64,000 nucleotides of DNA from NCBI RefSeq assembly GCF_001426505.1, contig NZ_LMEV01000017.1, forward strand, positions 713,208 through 777,207, in the 5' to 3' direction. Below are positions 42,267-48,714 of the stretch, piece after piece. The notes below the pieces were generated by a model that was not told the DNA's origin, did no database searches, and saw nothing but the letters and a program-made list of their open reading frames with translations. The number at the start of each line of letters is the position of its first letter. Position 1 is the first letter of the stretch. The position numbers and the translations under genes were made by a program. The stretch is from Variovorax sp. Root473 (GTDB taxonomy: Bacteria > Pseudomonadota > Gammaproteobacteria > Burkholderiales > Burkholderiaceae_C).

Positions 42267-43139
42267 ATGGACGACCACACATCTCCCGCCAATGCGGAAC
42301 AGGCTGCCCTGTGGAACGGGCGCGCCGGCAGCGCCTGGGTTCAGACACAGGCGGTGCTTGACGCGATGTTCCAGCCGCTCGAGGCGCGACTGACCAGCGC
42401 GGTACGCGCCGAAGGCGCTTGCCGCGTGCTCGACGTCGGCTGCGGCACCGGCCGCACGACGCTCGCCGTGGCGAGGCAACTGGGCGCGACGGGCCTGTGC
42501 CTCGGCGTCGACATCTCGGCGCCGATGATCGAGGCGGCGCAAGGCCGCGCTGCGCGCGAGGCGCTCCCGTCGGCCCGCTTCGTCTGCGCCGACGTGCAGG
42601 GCCACGCCTTCGAGCCGGCCGCGTTCGACATGGTCATCTCGCGCCTGGGCGTGATGTTCTTCGACGACCCGGTGCGCGCCTTCGCGAACCTGCGGCGCGC
42701 GGCAACGCAGGGCGCGGCGCTGCGCTGCATTGCCTGGCGCGGCGGGGCCGACAACCCGTTCATGACGACGGCCGAGCGCGCCGCTGCGCCAATGCTGCCC
42801 AGCCTGCCGCCGCGCCGGCCGAACGCACCGGGCCAGTTTGCGTTCGCGGACCGCGCGCGGGTCGCGCAGATCCTCGACGCGAGCGGGTGGCGCGACATCG
42901 ACATCCAGCCGTTCGAGGTCGAGTGCGCGTTCCCCGCGACGGCGCTGGCCGATTACTTCACGCGGCTCGGGCCGGTCGGGCTGGTCCTGCAGGAGGCGGA
43001 TGCAGCGACGCGCGCGCAGGTCGTCGAGACCTTGCACGCCGCCTTCGCGCCGTATGTGCGTGGCGACGAGGTGCGCTTTGTCGCGGCCTGCTGGACGATC
43101 GGCGCGCGCGCGACGGCGCAGGAGCGTGGCCGTGTCTGA
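42267..43139 (+). CDS. Class I SAM-dependent methyltransferase
   Basis: 290 residues from ATG 42267. Motif I is VLDVGCGTGRTTLAVARQLG near residues 53-72, the acidic motif II is CLGVDISAPMIEAA, and FDMVISRLGVMFFDDPVRAF is the post-II/IV region. This is a UbiE/Trm112-independent small-molecule methyltransferase of the Methyltransf_11/25 type. No substrate is evident. It is the first gene after the MerR-type promoter, and the DUF2938 membrane protein starts inside its last codons (8-bp overlap), so the two probably function together under MerR control. Confidence 0.87.
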   Translation: MDDHTSPANAEQAALWNGRAGSAWVQTQAVLDAMFQPLEARLTSAVRAEGACRVLDVGCGTGRTTLAVARQLGATGLCLGVDISAPMIEAAQGRAAREALPSARFVCADVQGHAFEPAAFDMVISRLGVMFFDDPVRAFANLRRAATQGAALRCIAWRGGADNPFMTTAERAAAPMLPSLPPRRPNAPGQFAFADRARVAQILDASGWRDIDIQPFEVECAFPATALADYFTRLGPVGLVLQEADAATRAQVVETLHAAFAPYVRGDEVRFVAACWTIGARATAQERGRV

Positions 43140-43632
43140 GGCGGTCGAATTCGCACTGCGCACGTTGTGGATCGGCGTGGGTGCAACGGTGTTGATGGAC
43201 CTTGGGTCGGTGCTGCGTCGGCGCCTGTTCGGCATTTCCTCGCTGGACTACGCACTCGTCGGCCGCTGGCTCGTGCACCTGACGCGCGGGCGCTTCTTCC
43301 ACGATCCCATTGCGAAATCGCCGCGCGTGTCCGGCGAGCGCGTCATCGGCTGGACTGCGCACTACCTGATCGGCATCGCGTTCGCAGCGGTGCTGGTCGC
43401 GGGCTGGGGCTTGGCGTGGGCTCGCCAGCCGACGCTCGGCCCCGCGCTGATCGTCGGCATCGGCAGCTTGGTGGCGCCGTTCTGCGTGATGCAGCCGGCC
43501 ATGGGGGCGGGCTTTGCGGCGCGCCGCACGCCGCGCCCCGCGATGGCGCGGTTCCAGAGCCTGGTCACGCACGGCATCTTCGGCGTCGGCCTGTACCTGG
43601 CCGCCCGGTTCGCCGGTGTGATCGGCGTCTAG
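43132..43632 (+). CDS. DUF2938-family membrane protein
   Basis: 166 residues starting at GTG 43132, overlapping the methyltransferase gene by 8 bp. Four hydrophobic segments are visible (LWIGVGATVLMDLGSVL; AHYLIGIAFAAVLVAGWGLA; PALIVGIGSLVAPFCVMQPA; GIFGVGLYLAARFAGVIGV). The conserved SPRVSGERVIGWTAHYLIGI and QPAMGAGFAARRTPRP blocks define the DUF2938 family. Function unknown. Translational coupling and shared MerR-type control suggest a link to the methyltransferase. Its stop is 1 bp from the stop of the convergent amiC gene. Confidence 0.85.
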   Translation: MSEAVEFALRTLWIGVGATVLMDLGSVLRRRLFGISSLDYALVGRWLVHLTRGRFFHDPIAKSPRVSGERVIGWTAHYLIGIAFAAVLVAGWGLAWARQPTLGPALIVGIGSLVAPFCVMQPAMGAGFAARRTPRPAMARFQSLVTHGIFGVGLYLAARFAGVIGV

Positions 43633-43633
43633 A

Positions 43634-45127
43634 TCAAAGCTGGCGGCTGCGCGCCAGCGGCGGGTTCTGTGCGAAGTAGCGCTGGATGCCGCGCATCAGC
43701 GCGTCGGCCAGGTTCTCCTGGTAGTCGGCGCGGCGCAGGTTGGCTTCTTCCTCGGGGTTGCTGATGAAGGCGGTTTCGACCAGCACGCTCGGAATGTCGG
43801 GCGCCTTCAGCACCGCGAAGCCGGCCTGCTCGACCTGCGCCTTGTGCAGCCGCGCGCCGATGCCCTTGATCTCGCCGAGCATCGCGCCGCCGAGCTTCAG
43901 GCTGTCGTTGATCTGCGCAGTGGTGCTCATGTCGAGCAGCGCGCGCTGCACCTGCACCTCGTGGTTGCCCACGTTCACGCCGCCGACCTTGTCGGCATCG
44001 TTTTCCTTGTTGGCGAGCCAGCGCGCGGCGCTGCTCGAGGCGCCGCTCTGGCTCAGCGCGAACACGCTGGCGCCGCGCGCGGCGGGCGTGGTGAAGGCGT
44101 CGGCGTGGATGCTCACGAACAGGTCGGCCTGCACGCGCCGCGCCTTCTGCACGCGCACGCCCAGCGGCACGAAGAAGTCGGCGTCGCGCGTGAGAAATGC
44201 GCGCATCGGGCTGCCGTTGACGCTGGCCGCGTTGATGCGCTCGCGCAGGCGGTGCGCCACCTGCAGCACGATGTCTTTCTCGCGCGTACCGTTCGGGCCG
44301 ATCGCGCCGGGGTCTTCACCGCCGTGGCCGGGGTCGAGCGCGACGATGATGATGCGGTCGGTGCGGCTGGCCGTGGCGCGCGGCGGCGGGCCCGGCGGTG
44401 TCACGGGCCGGGCCGGGGGCGCCGCGGCCACCACAGGCGGCGGTGCCGGCGGCAGCGGCATGCCGCCAGGCGGCAAGGCCGGTGCGGGGCCGGAGGGCGC
44501 GGGACGCGCGGCCTGCTGCGCCATCAGGTCGCCCAGCGGGTCGCCGGGCGGCATGGCGGGGCGCACGGGGGCGGGGGCCGGCGAGGGCGCGGCGGGCGGC
44601 GCGGTCGCGACAGCCGTGCCGTTGTTCGGCGCGCTGCTGCTGCCGTTCTTGGGCGCATCGCGCAGCCGTTCGGCGATGAGCGCTTCCATCGGGTCGATGG
44701 CCTGTTCGGGGTACAGGTCGAGCACCAGCCGGTGCTTGTAGGCGGCCACGGGCGCCAGCGAGAACACCTGCGGGCGCACGGTCTGCTTCAGGTCGAACAC
44801 GATGCGCACCACCTTCGGTGCGTTCTGCCCGATGCGCAGGCCGTTGATGTACGGGTCGCCGGGCTTGATCTTGCCGACCAGGTCGCGCAGCTCGGTGTTC
44901 AGGTCGATGCCCTCGATGTCCACGGCCAGCCGGGGCGGGCTGCCGACCACGAGCTGCTGCGAGTTGAGGCGGGCGTCGGACTCGATGGTCACGCGGGTGT
45001 AGTCGGCGGCGGGCCACACGCGCACGGCGAGGATGCTGGCGCCGCGCGCGATCTGGTGCACGCCCAGCATCAGCGCGACGCTGCCGCCTTGCAGCAGCAC
45101 GCGTCGTTTCAGGCCGGTCGCCTTCAT
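43634..45127 (-). CDS. amiC: N-acetylmuramoyl-L-alanine amidase (AMIN + Amidase_3)
   Basis: 497 residues. A Tat-type leader (LKRRVLLQGGSVALMLGVHQ) exports it. The AMIN peptidoglycan-binding domain (about 35-145, RVWPAADYTRVTIESDARLN) is followed by a Pro/Ala-rich linker (about 170-260). The zinc amidase domain has VALDPGHGGEDPGAIG, KDIVLQVAHRLRERI, FVSIHADAF and VLVETAFISNPEEEANL, containing the His/Glu zinc ligands. It splits septal peptidoglycan during cell separation. Its start overlaps the tsaE stop by 4 bp (ATGA), the common amiC-after-tsaE arrangement of Burkholderiales. The linker is longer than in enteric AmiC. Confidence 0.95.
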   Translation of the reverse strand: MKATGLKRRVLLQGGSVALMLGVHQIARGASILAVRVWPAADYTRVTIESDARLNSQQLVVGSPPRLAVDIEGIDLNTELRDLVGKIKPGDPYINGLRIGQNAPKVVRIVFDLKQTVRPQVFSLAPVAAYKHRLVLDLYPEQAIDPMEALIAERLRDAPKNGSSSAPNNGTAVATAPPAAPSPAPAPVRPAMPPGDPLGDLMAQQAARPAPSGPAPALPPGGMPLPPAPPPVVAAAPPARPVTPPGPPPRATASRTDRIIIVALDPGHGGEDPGAIGPNGTREKDIVLQVAHRLRERINAASVNGSPMRAFLTRDADFFVPLGVRVQKARRVQADLFVSIHADAFTTPAARGASVFALSQSGASSSAARWLANKENDADKVGGVNVGNHEVQVQRALLDMSTTAQINDSLKLGGAMLGEIKGIGARLHKAQVEQAGFAVLKAPDIPSVLVETAFISNPEEEANLRRADYQENLADALMRGIQRYFAQNPPLARSRQL

Positions 45128-45618
45128 GCGGCCAGGCACGCCAGCAGATCGCTGCCGCGAGGGGTGTTCGCCAGGAGGGTCACGCTGCGGGTGTCGTCGG
45201 TCATTGCTTCTATTTTAATAGCTAGGTCGGCAGGTGGGGTGCGCCCCGCGGCGTTCTCCGGCCACTCGGCCAGCTTGAGGCCCGGGCCCGCGAAGATGTC
45301 GCGGAAGCCCGCGTCGTCCCATTCGCGCGGATCGGCGAAGCGGTAGAAGTCGAAGTGGTAGATGGCCAGCCCGTCGGGCGCCTCGTGCGGCTCGACCACC
45401 GCGTAGGTGGGGCTCTTGATGCGCCCGGTGATGCCGAGCGCGCGCAGCAGGTGGCGCACGAAGGTGGTCTTGCCGGCGCCCAGGTCGCCCTGCAGCGCGA
45501 TGAACGCGTCGCGCAGCGCGGGCGATGCGGCGAGCGCGCGCGCCAGCGCGTCGGTGTCGTCTTCGCCCTGCCAGCGCAGGGTGCGCGTTTCTACAATCGG
45601 CAAGTGATCGTCAGCCAT
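45124..45618 (-). CDS. tsaE: tRNA threonylcarbamoyladenosine biosynthesis ATPase TsaE
   Basis: 164 residues. The P-loop GDLGAGKT (44-51) is followed by TFVRHLLRALG, then SPTYAVVEPHE and IYHFDFYRF. The signature WPENAAG near residue 117 completes the family pattern. TsaE is the P-loop ATPase that supports TsaB/TsaD in making t6A37 in tRNA. It is essential in most bacteria. It is first in the tsaE-amiC operon. Its ATG at 45618 lies inside the 5' end of queG on the other strand, so the two divergent genes share 15 bp of coding sequence and must use promoters inside each other. Confidence 0.94.
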   Translation of the reverse strand: MADDHLPIVETRTLRWQGEDDTDALARALAASPALRDAFIALQGDLGAGKTTFVRHLLRALGITGRIKSPTYAVVEPHEAPDGLAIYHFDFYRFADPREWDDAGFRDIFAGPGLKLAEWPENAAGRTPPADLAIKIEAMTDDTRSVTLLANTPRGSDLLACLAA

Positions 45619-46686
45619 CCACTCGTTGCTCGTATTCAGGCCTTGGCCCGGGAACTCGGATTCTCCCAAATCGGAATCGCGGGCGTCGATCTGTCGAGCG
45701 CCGAAGACGGTCTGATGCAATGGCTGGCCCATGGGTTCCATGGAGAAATGCAATACATGGCAACCCACGGCACGCGCCGCGCGCGGCCCGCGGAACTGGT
45801 GCCGGGCACGGTGAGCGTGATCACCGCGCGCATGGACTACCTGCCGCAGGGCACGCCCGGCGACTGGCAGGCCGTTGAGTTCGACCGCCTCAAGCGTCCC
45901 GGCGAGGCCATCGTGTCGGTCTACGCGCGGGGCCGTGACTATCACAAGGTGCTGCGCAACCGTCTCGCCAAACTGGCCGAGAAGATCGCCGAAGAGGTCG
46001 GCCCCTTCGGCCATCGCGCCTTCACCGATTCGGCGCCGGTGCTCGAGGCCGAGCTGGCCTCGCGCAGCGGCCAGGGCTGGCGCGGCAAGCACACGCTGGT
46101 GCTCGACCGCGATGCGGGTTCGATGTTCTTCCTGGGCGAAATCTATGTCGACATGGCCCTGCCGCCCAGCGAACCTGTCAGCGCGCACTGCGGCAGCTGC
46201 AGCGCCTGCATCGACGTGTGCCCGACGCGCGCCATCGTCGCGCCGCAGCGGCTCGATGCGCGCCGCTGCATCTCGTACCTGACGATCGAGCATGCCGGCG
46301 CCATCCCGACGGAGCTGCGTCCGCTCATGGCCAACCGCATCTACGGCTGCGACGACTGCCAGTTGATCTGCCCCTGGAACAAGTTCGCGAAGAAGAGCAC
46401 GCTGCCCGACTTCGATGCGCGCGAAGGGCTCACGGGCCGCACGCTGGCCGAGTTGTTCGCGTGGAGCGAGGAAGACTTTTTGCGCCGCACGGAAGGCAGC
46501 CCGATCCGCCGCATCGGCCACGAGCGCTGGCTGCGCAACATCGCGGTGGCGCTGGGCAATGCAGTGAGGTCAGGCGAGGCCGGCGCGAAGGAAGCGCTGG
46601 CCTCGCGCGCGGAACACCCGAGCGATCTGGTGCGCGAGCACGTCGCGTGGGGGCTGGCGCAACAGCCCGAAGATCAGCCGGTTTAA
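45604..46686 (+). CDS. queG: tRNA epoxyqueuosine reductase
   Basis: 360 residues from GTG 45604. The N-terminal cobalamin-binding half has GFSQIGIAGVDLSSAEDGLM and GEMQYMATHGTRRARPAELV. The 4Fe-4S half carries CGSCSACIDVCP near residue 197 and CDDCQLICPWN near 249, each of 2 x Cys4 type. A C-terminal HEAT-like repeat region (IRRIGHERWLRNIAVALGNA) ends the protein. It performs the last step of queuosine synthesis. The GTG is the only in-frame start that keeps the N-terminal helix; it overlaps divergent tsaE by 15 bp. The TAA stop overlaps the arsC stop on the other strand. Confidence 0.93.
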   Translation: MIVSHPLVARIQALARELGFSQIGIAGVDLSSAEDGLMQWLAHGFHGEMQYMATHGTRRARPAELVPGTVSVITARMDYLPQGTPGDWQAVEFDRLKRPGEAIVSVYARGRDYHKVLRNRLAKLAEKIAEEVGPFGHRAFTDSAPVLEAELASRSGQGWRGKHTLVLDRDAGSMFFLGEIYVDMALPPSEPVSAHCGSCSACIDVCPTRAIVAPQRLDARRCISYLTIEHAGAIPTELRPLMANRIYGCDDCQLICPWNKFAKKSTLPDFDAREGLTGRTLAELFAWSEEDFLRRTEGSPIRRIGHERWLRNIAVALGNAVRSGEAGAKEALASRAEHPSDLVREHVAWGLAQQPEDQPV

Positions 46687-47063
46687 GCGGGGAGGATCTC
46701 GCGCACGCGCTCCCAGGGGCGGCACATGAGCGTGCCGCGCGGAGAGACGACGATCGGGCGCTGCAAGAGGATCGGGTGCGCCACGATCGCGTCGAACAGC
46801 TGGTCGTCGGTCAGCTTGTCGTCTGCCAGCTTCAGTTCTTCGTAGGGCGCCTCCTTCGCGCGCAGCAGGTCGCGCGCCGTCAGGCCCATGGCCTTCGCCA
46901 GCTCGCGCAGCTTCTTCTTCGAGGGCGGCGTTTCCAGGTACAGGACGATCTCGGGCTCCACGCCGCTTTCGCGGATCAGCCCCAGCACGTTGCGCGACGT
47001 GCTGCAGTTGGGCTTGTGGTAGATCGTCATCGGATAGGCGGTGGTCGGTGTGCGTGCGGTCAT
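46683..47063 (-). CDS. arsC: Arsenate reductase (glutaredoxin-type ArsC/Spx family)
   Basis: 126 residues. The catalytic Cys is C20 in IYHKPNCSTSRNVLGLIR. Conserved ETPPSKKKLRELAKAMGL and RPIVVSPRGTLMCRPWERV include the Arg residues that position arsenate. It is the thioredoxin-fold ArsC of the R773 type. No arsR, arsB or acr3 genes are nearby, so a housekeeping or glutathione-dependent reductase of unknown physiological substrate (YffB-like) is as likely as arsenic resistance. An alternative start (ATG 47030) would begin with MTIYHKPNC. The stop codon overlaps that of convergent queG. Confidence 0.88.
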   Translation of the reverse strand: MTARTPTTAYPMTIYHKPNCSTSRNVLGLIRESGVEPEIVLYLETPPSKKKLRELAKAMGLTARDLLRAKEAPYEELKLADDKLTDDQLFDAIVAHPILLQRPIVVSPRGTLMCRPWERVREILPA

Positions 47064-47087
47064 GGGGTCGATGATAGGAAACTGGGT

Positions 47088-47786
47088 TCAGCCTCCCGGC
47101 GCGCTCGTATCCAGCGAGAAGGGAAAGCGCGCCGCCCAGAATTCCGCCAGCCGCGGGTCGGCGTCTACGCGCCGCACCATGCGCGCCATGCGCGGCGCCA
47201 CGCGGTAGAAGCGCCGGCGGGTCGGCGTCCAGCGCGACATCACGGTCACGTACAGGTCGAGCATGCTGATCTTGTCACCGAGCAGGTAGGGCGCAGGCTC
47301 GTCGATCTGCGTGTCCATGAGGTGCCAGCACTGCGCGATGCGCTCGGCCGTGCGTTCGAGCATCGTCGCCTGCGCCGCGGGCTCGGGCGTGAGGCGCGTC
47401 GGTTCGTCGCGCACCCAGAACATCGAATAGATCGACGCGGGCAGATAGACCATCCAGCGCAGGTACTGCGCGCGGCGCGGGTCGCCGGTCGCGGGGCAGA
47501 GCCCGGCCTCGGGATAGCGGTCGCCCAGCCAGATGAGGATGGCCGCGCTCTCGGTCATGACGTCGCCCGATGGCAGCACGAGCGCGGGCACCTGCTGCAT
47601 CGGGTTGACGTCGGTCAGCCGTTCGCGCTCGGATGCGCCCTCCCACGGGGCGACGTCGACCGTGTCGACCTGCGCGCCGATCAGCGTCAGCGCGGCATGG
47701 ATGGGTGTGGCGCCCGAACCGGGCGCGCCATAGAGGGTGTAGCGGTCGGCAGCTGCTGCGGCCGCCGAAGCGGATGAAGAGGCCAT
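47088..47786 (-). CDS. Glutathione S-transferase family protein
   Basis: 232 residues. The thioredoxin-like N-domain reads YTLYGAPGSGATPIHAALTL, with the cis-Pro/substrate segment NPMQQVPALVLPSGDVMTES where the glutathione gamma-glutamyl group binds (ES). The all-helical C-domain includes YLLGDKISMLDLYVTVMSRW, the N-capping motif near residue 177. The catalytic Ser/Cys at GAPGSG is of the bacterial beta/theta-like kind. The N-terminus MASSSASAAAAAA is low-complexity, so a later start is possible. No functional neighbour. Confidence 0.87.
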   Translation of the reverse strand: MASSSASAAAAAADRYTLYGAPGSGATPIHAALTLIGAQVDTVDVAPWEGASERERLTDVNPMQQVPALVLPSGDVMTESAAILIWLGDRYPEAGLCPATGDPRRAQYLRWMVYLPASIYSMFWVRDEPTRLTPEPAAQATMLERTAERIAQCWHLMDTQIDEPAPYLLGDKISMLDLYVTVMSRWTPTRRRFYRVAPRMARMVRRVDADPRLAEFWAARFPFSLDTSAPGG

Positions 47787-47830
47787 CCGCGCAGGTTACT
47801 GCAGGCTTGCGCCGCTTGCCAACTGCGGGG

Positions 47831-48343
47831 TCAGGCGGCGAGCAGCGCGTCGACCTTGTCCAGCGCCTCGAGCGTCCTGAAGCAGGCTTCGGCCACTTCC
47901 GTGCCCTTGATCGCGAAGTGGCGGTGGAAGTACTTGCGGTGCTCCACGTGCTCGTGGAAATGGTGTGGCGTGAGCACGGCCGAGAAGATCGGCACGTCGG
48001 TTTCCAGCTGCAGCGACATCAGCGTGCTGACGACGGTGTTGGCGACGAACTCATGGCGGTAGATGCCGCCGTCCACCACCAGCGCGCAGCCGATGATGGC
48101 CGCGTACTTGCCCGAGTTGGCCAGGCGCTTGGCGTGCAGCGGAATCTCGAAGGCGCCGGGTACATCGAAGATGTCGATGAGCTCACGCGCCACGCCCAGG
48201 CGCGCCATCTCTTCGAGAAAGGCGTCGCGGGCCTGGTGGACGATGTCGGAATGCCATTGCGCCTGCACGAATGCGATGCGCTGGCCGCGCGGCGAACCCG
48301 ACGCGGTGACGGCAGAAAGGGGAAGGTCGTTGATCTGACTCAT
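47831..48343 (-). CDS. ribH: 6,7-dimethyl-8-ribityllumazine synthase under FMN riboswitch
   Basis: 170 residues. Lumazine-synthase core segments: IAFVQAQWHSDIVHQARDAF, VPGAFEIPLHAKRLA (substrate loop), YAAIIGCALVVDGGIYRHEF, and the HFHEHVEHRKYFHRHFAIKG block with the catalytic His. Several of these differ from the housekeeping RibH pattern (GAVIRG is replaced by GCALVVDGG), as in the RibH2-type paralogue. It stands alone, without ribE/ribBA, and is preceded by a complete FMN riboswitch, so it is a riboflavin-responsive lumazine synthase. A second ribH elsewhere in the chromosome is expected. Confidence 0.93.
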   Translation of the reverse strand: MSQINDLPLSAVTASGSPRGQRIAFVQAQWHSDIVHQARDAFLEEMARLGVARELIDIFDVPGAFEIPLHAKRLANSGKYAAIIGCALVVDGGIYRHEFVANTVVSTLMSLQLETDVPIFSAVLTPHHFHEHVEHRKYFHRHFAIKGTEVAEACFRTLEALDKVDALLAA

Positions 48344-48440
48344 GGTGTGCCTCTTGAAAGCAGGTTTCCTGAATCAGGGCGCACGAAACCACAGGCCCGC
48401 TCGCGCGCCTGTGTGCCCCCAAAGAGCAAAGCAAAGACGC

Positions 48441-48454
48441 GCGGGCATGCCCGC
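48441..48454 (-). terminator. Attenuator hairpin of the FMN riboswitch
   Basis: GCGGGCATGCCCGC is a perfect 14-bp palindrome directly 3' of the riboswitch on the minus strand. It is followed by T-rich sequence (CTTTGCTTTGCTCTTT). It fits the terminator of the expression platform. Confidence 0.65.
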
Positions 48455-48459
48455 ATTTC

Positions 48460-48614
48460 GCGCTCTCTTTCATCCGGACTGTGACCGTCGGCTTCGGAAT
48501 CGCACCGAAATCTGCTGACCCTCGAACCTGTAGAAGGTTCGAGGCGCTCGCGGGCTTGTGCGACTTTCGCCGCCATCACCGCCGGTGGGGAATTGCACCC
48601 CGCCCTGAGAACGC
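48460..48614 (-). promoter_or_regulatory. FMN riboswitch (RFN element)
   Basis: On the minus strand the RFN consensus is present in order: a TCAGGGCGGGGTGCAATTCC block, CCCACCGGCGGTGATGGC, AGCCCGCGAGCG, a variable hairpin (CCTCGAACC / GGTTCGAGG), then GATTTCGGTGCGATTCCGA, AGCCGACGGTCACAGTC, and CGGATGAAAGAGA. The P1 arms GCGTTCTC and GAGAGCGC pair with one wobble. Flavin mononucleotide binding should switch the downstream hairpin into a terminator and shut off ribH. The remaining 100 bp (48615-48714) hold the promoter or the TonB-receptor 3' end and nothing else I recognise. Confidence 0.95.
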
Positions 48615-48714
48615 TTGCCGTCCGGCGAACCGGGCGACCGCGCGATTCTAGAAGCCCCGCACAGCGCCGGGTTGTCACCCGCGCGCCAGACCTTCGAGCG
48701 CGCGGGGATTTGCT

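Noticed and set aside
45355..45603. Upstream extension of queG to 45355
   Set aside because: That stretch is antisense to tsaE and does not resemble QueG; the family sequence starts at GTG 45604.
46683..47063. Arsenic-resistance operon
   Set aside because: The ArsC-like gene has no arsR, arsB/acr3 or arsH neighbours; queG and a GST gene flank it, so an ars operon is not supported.
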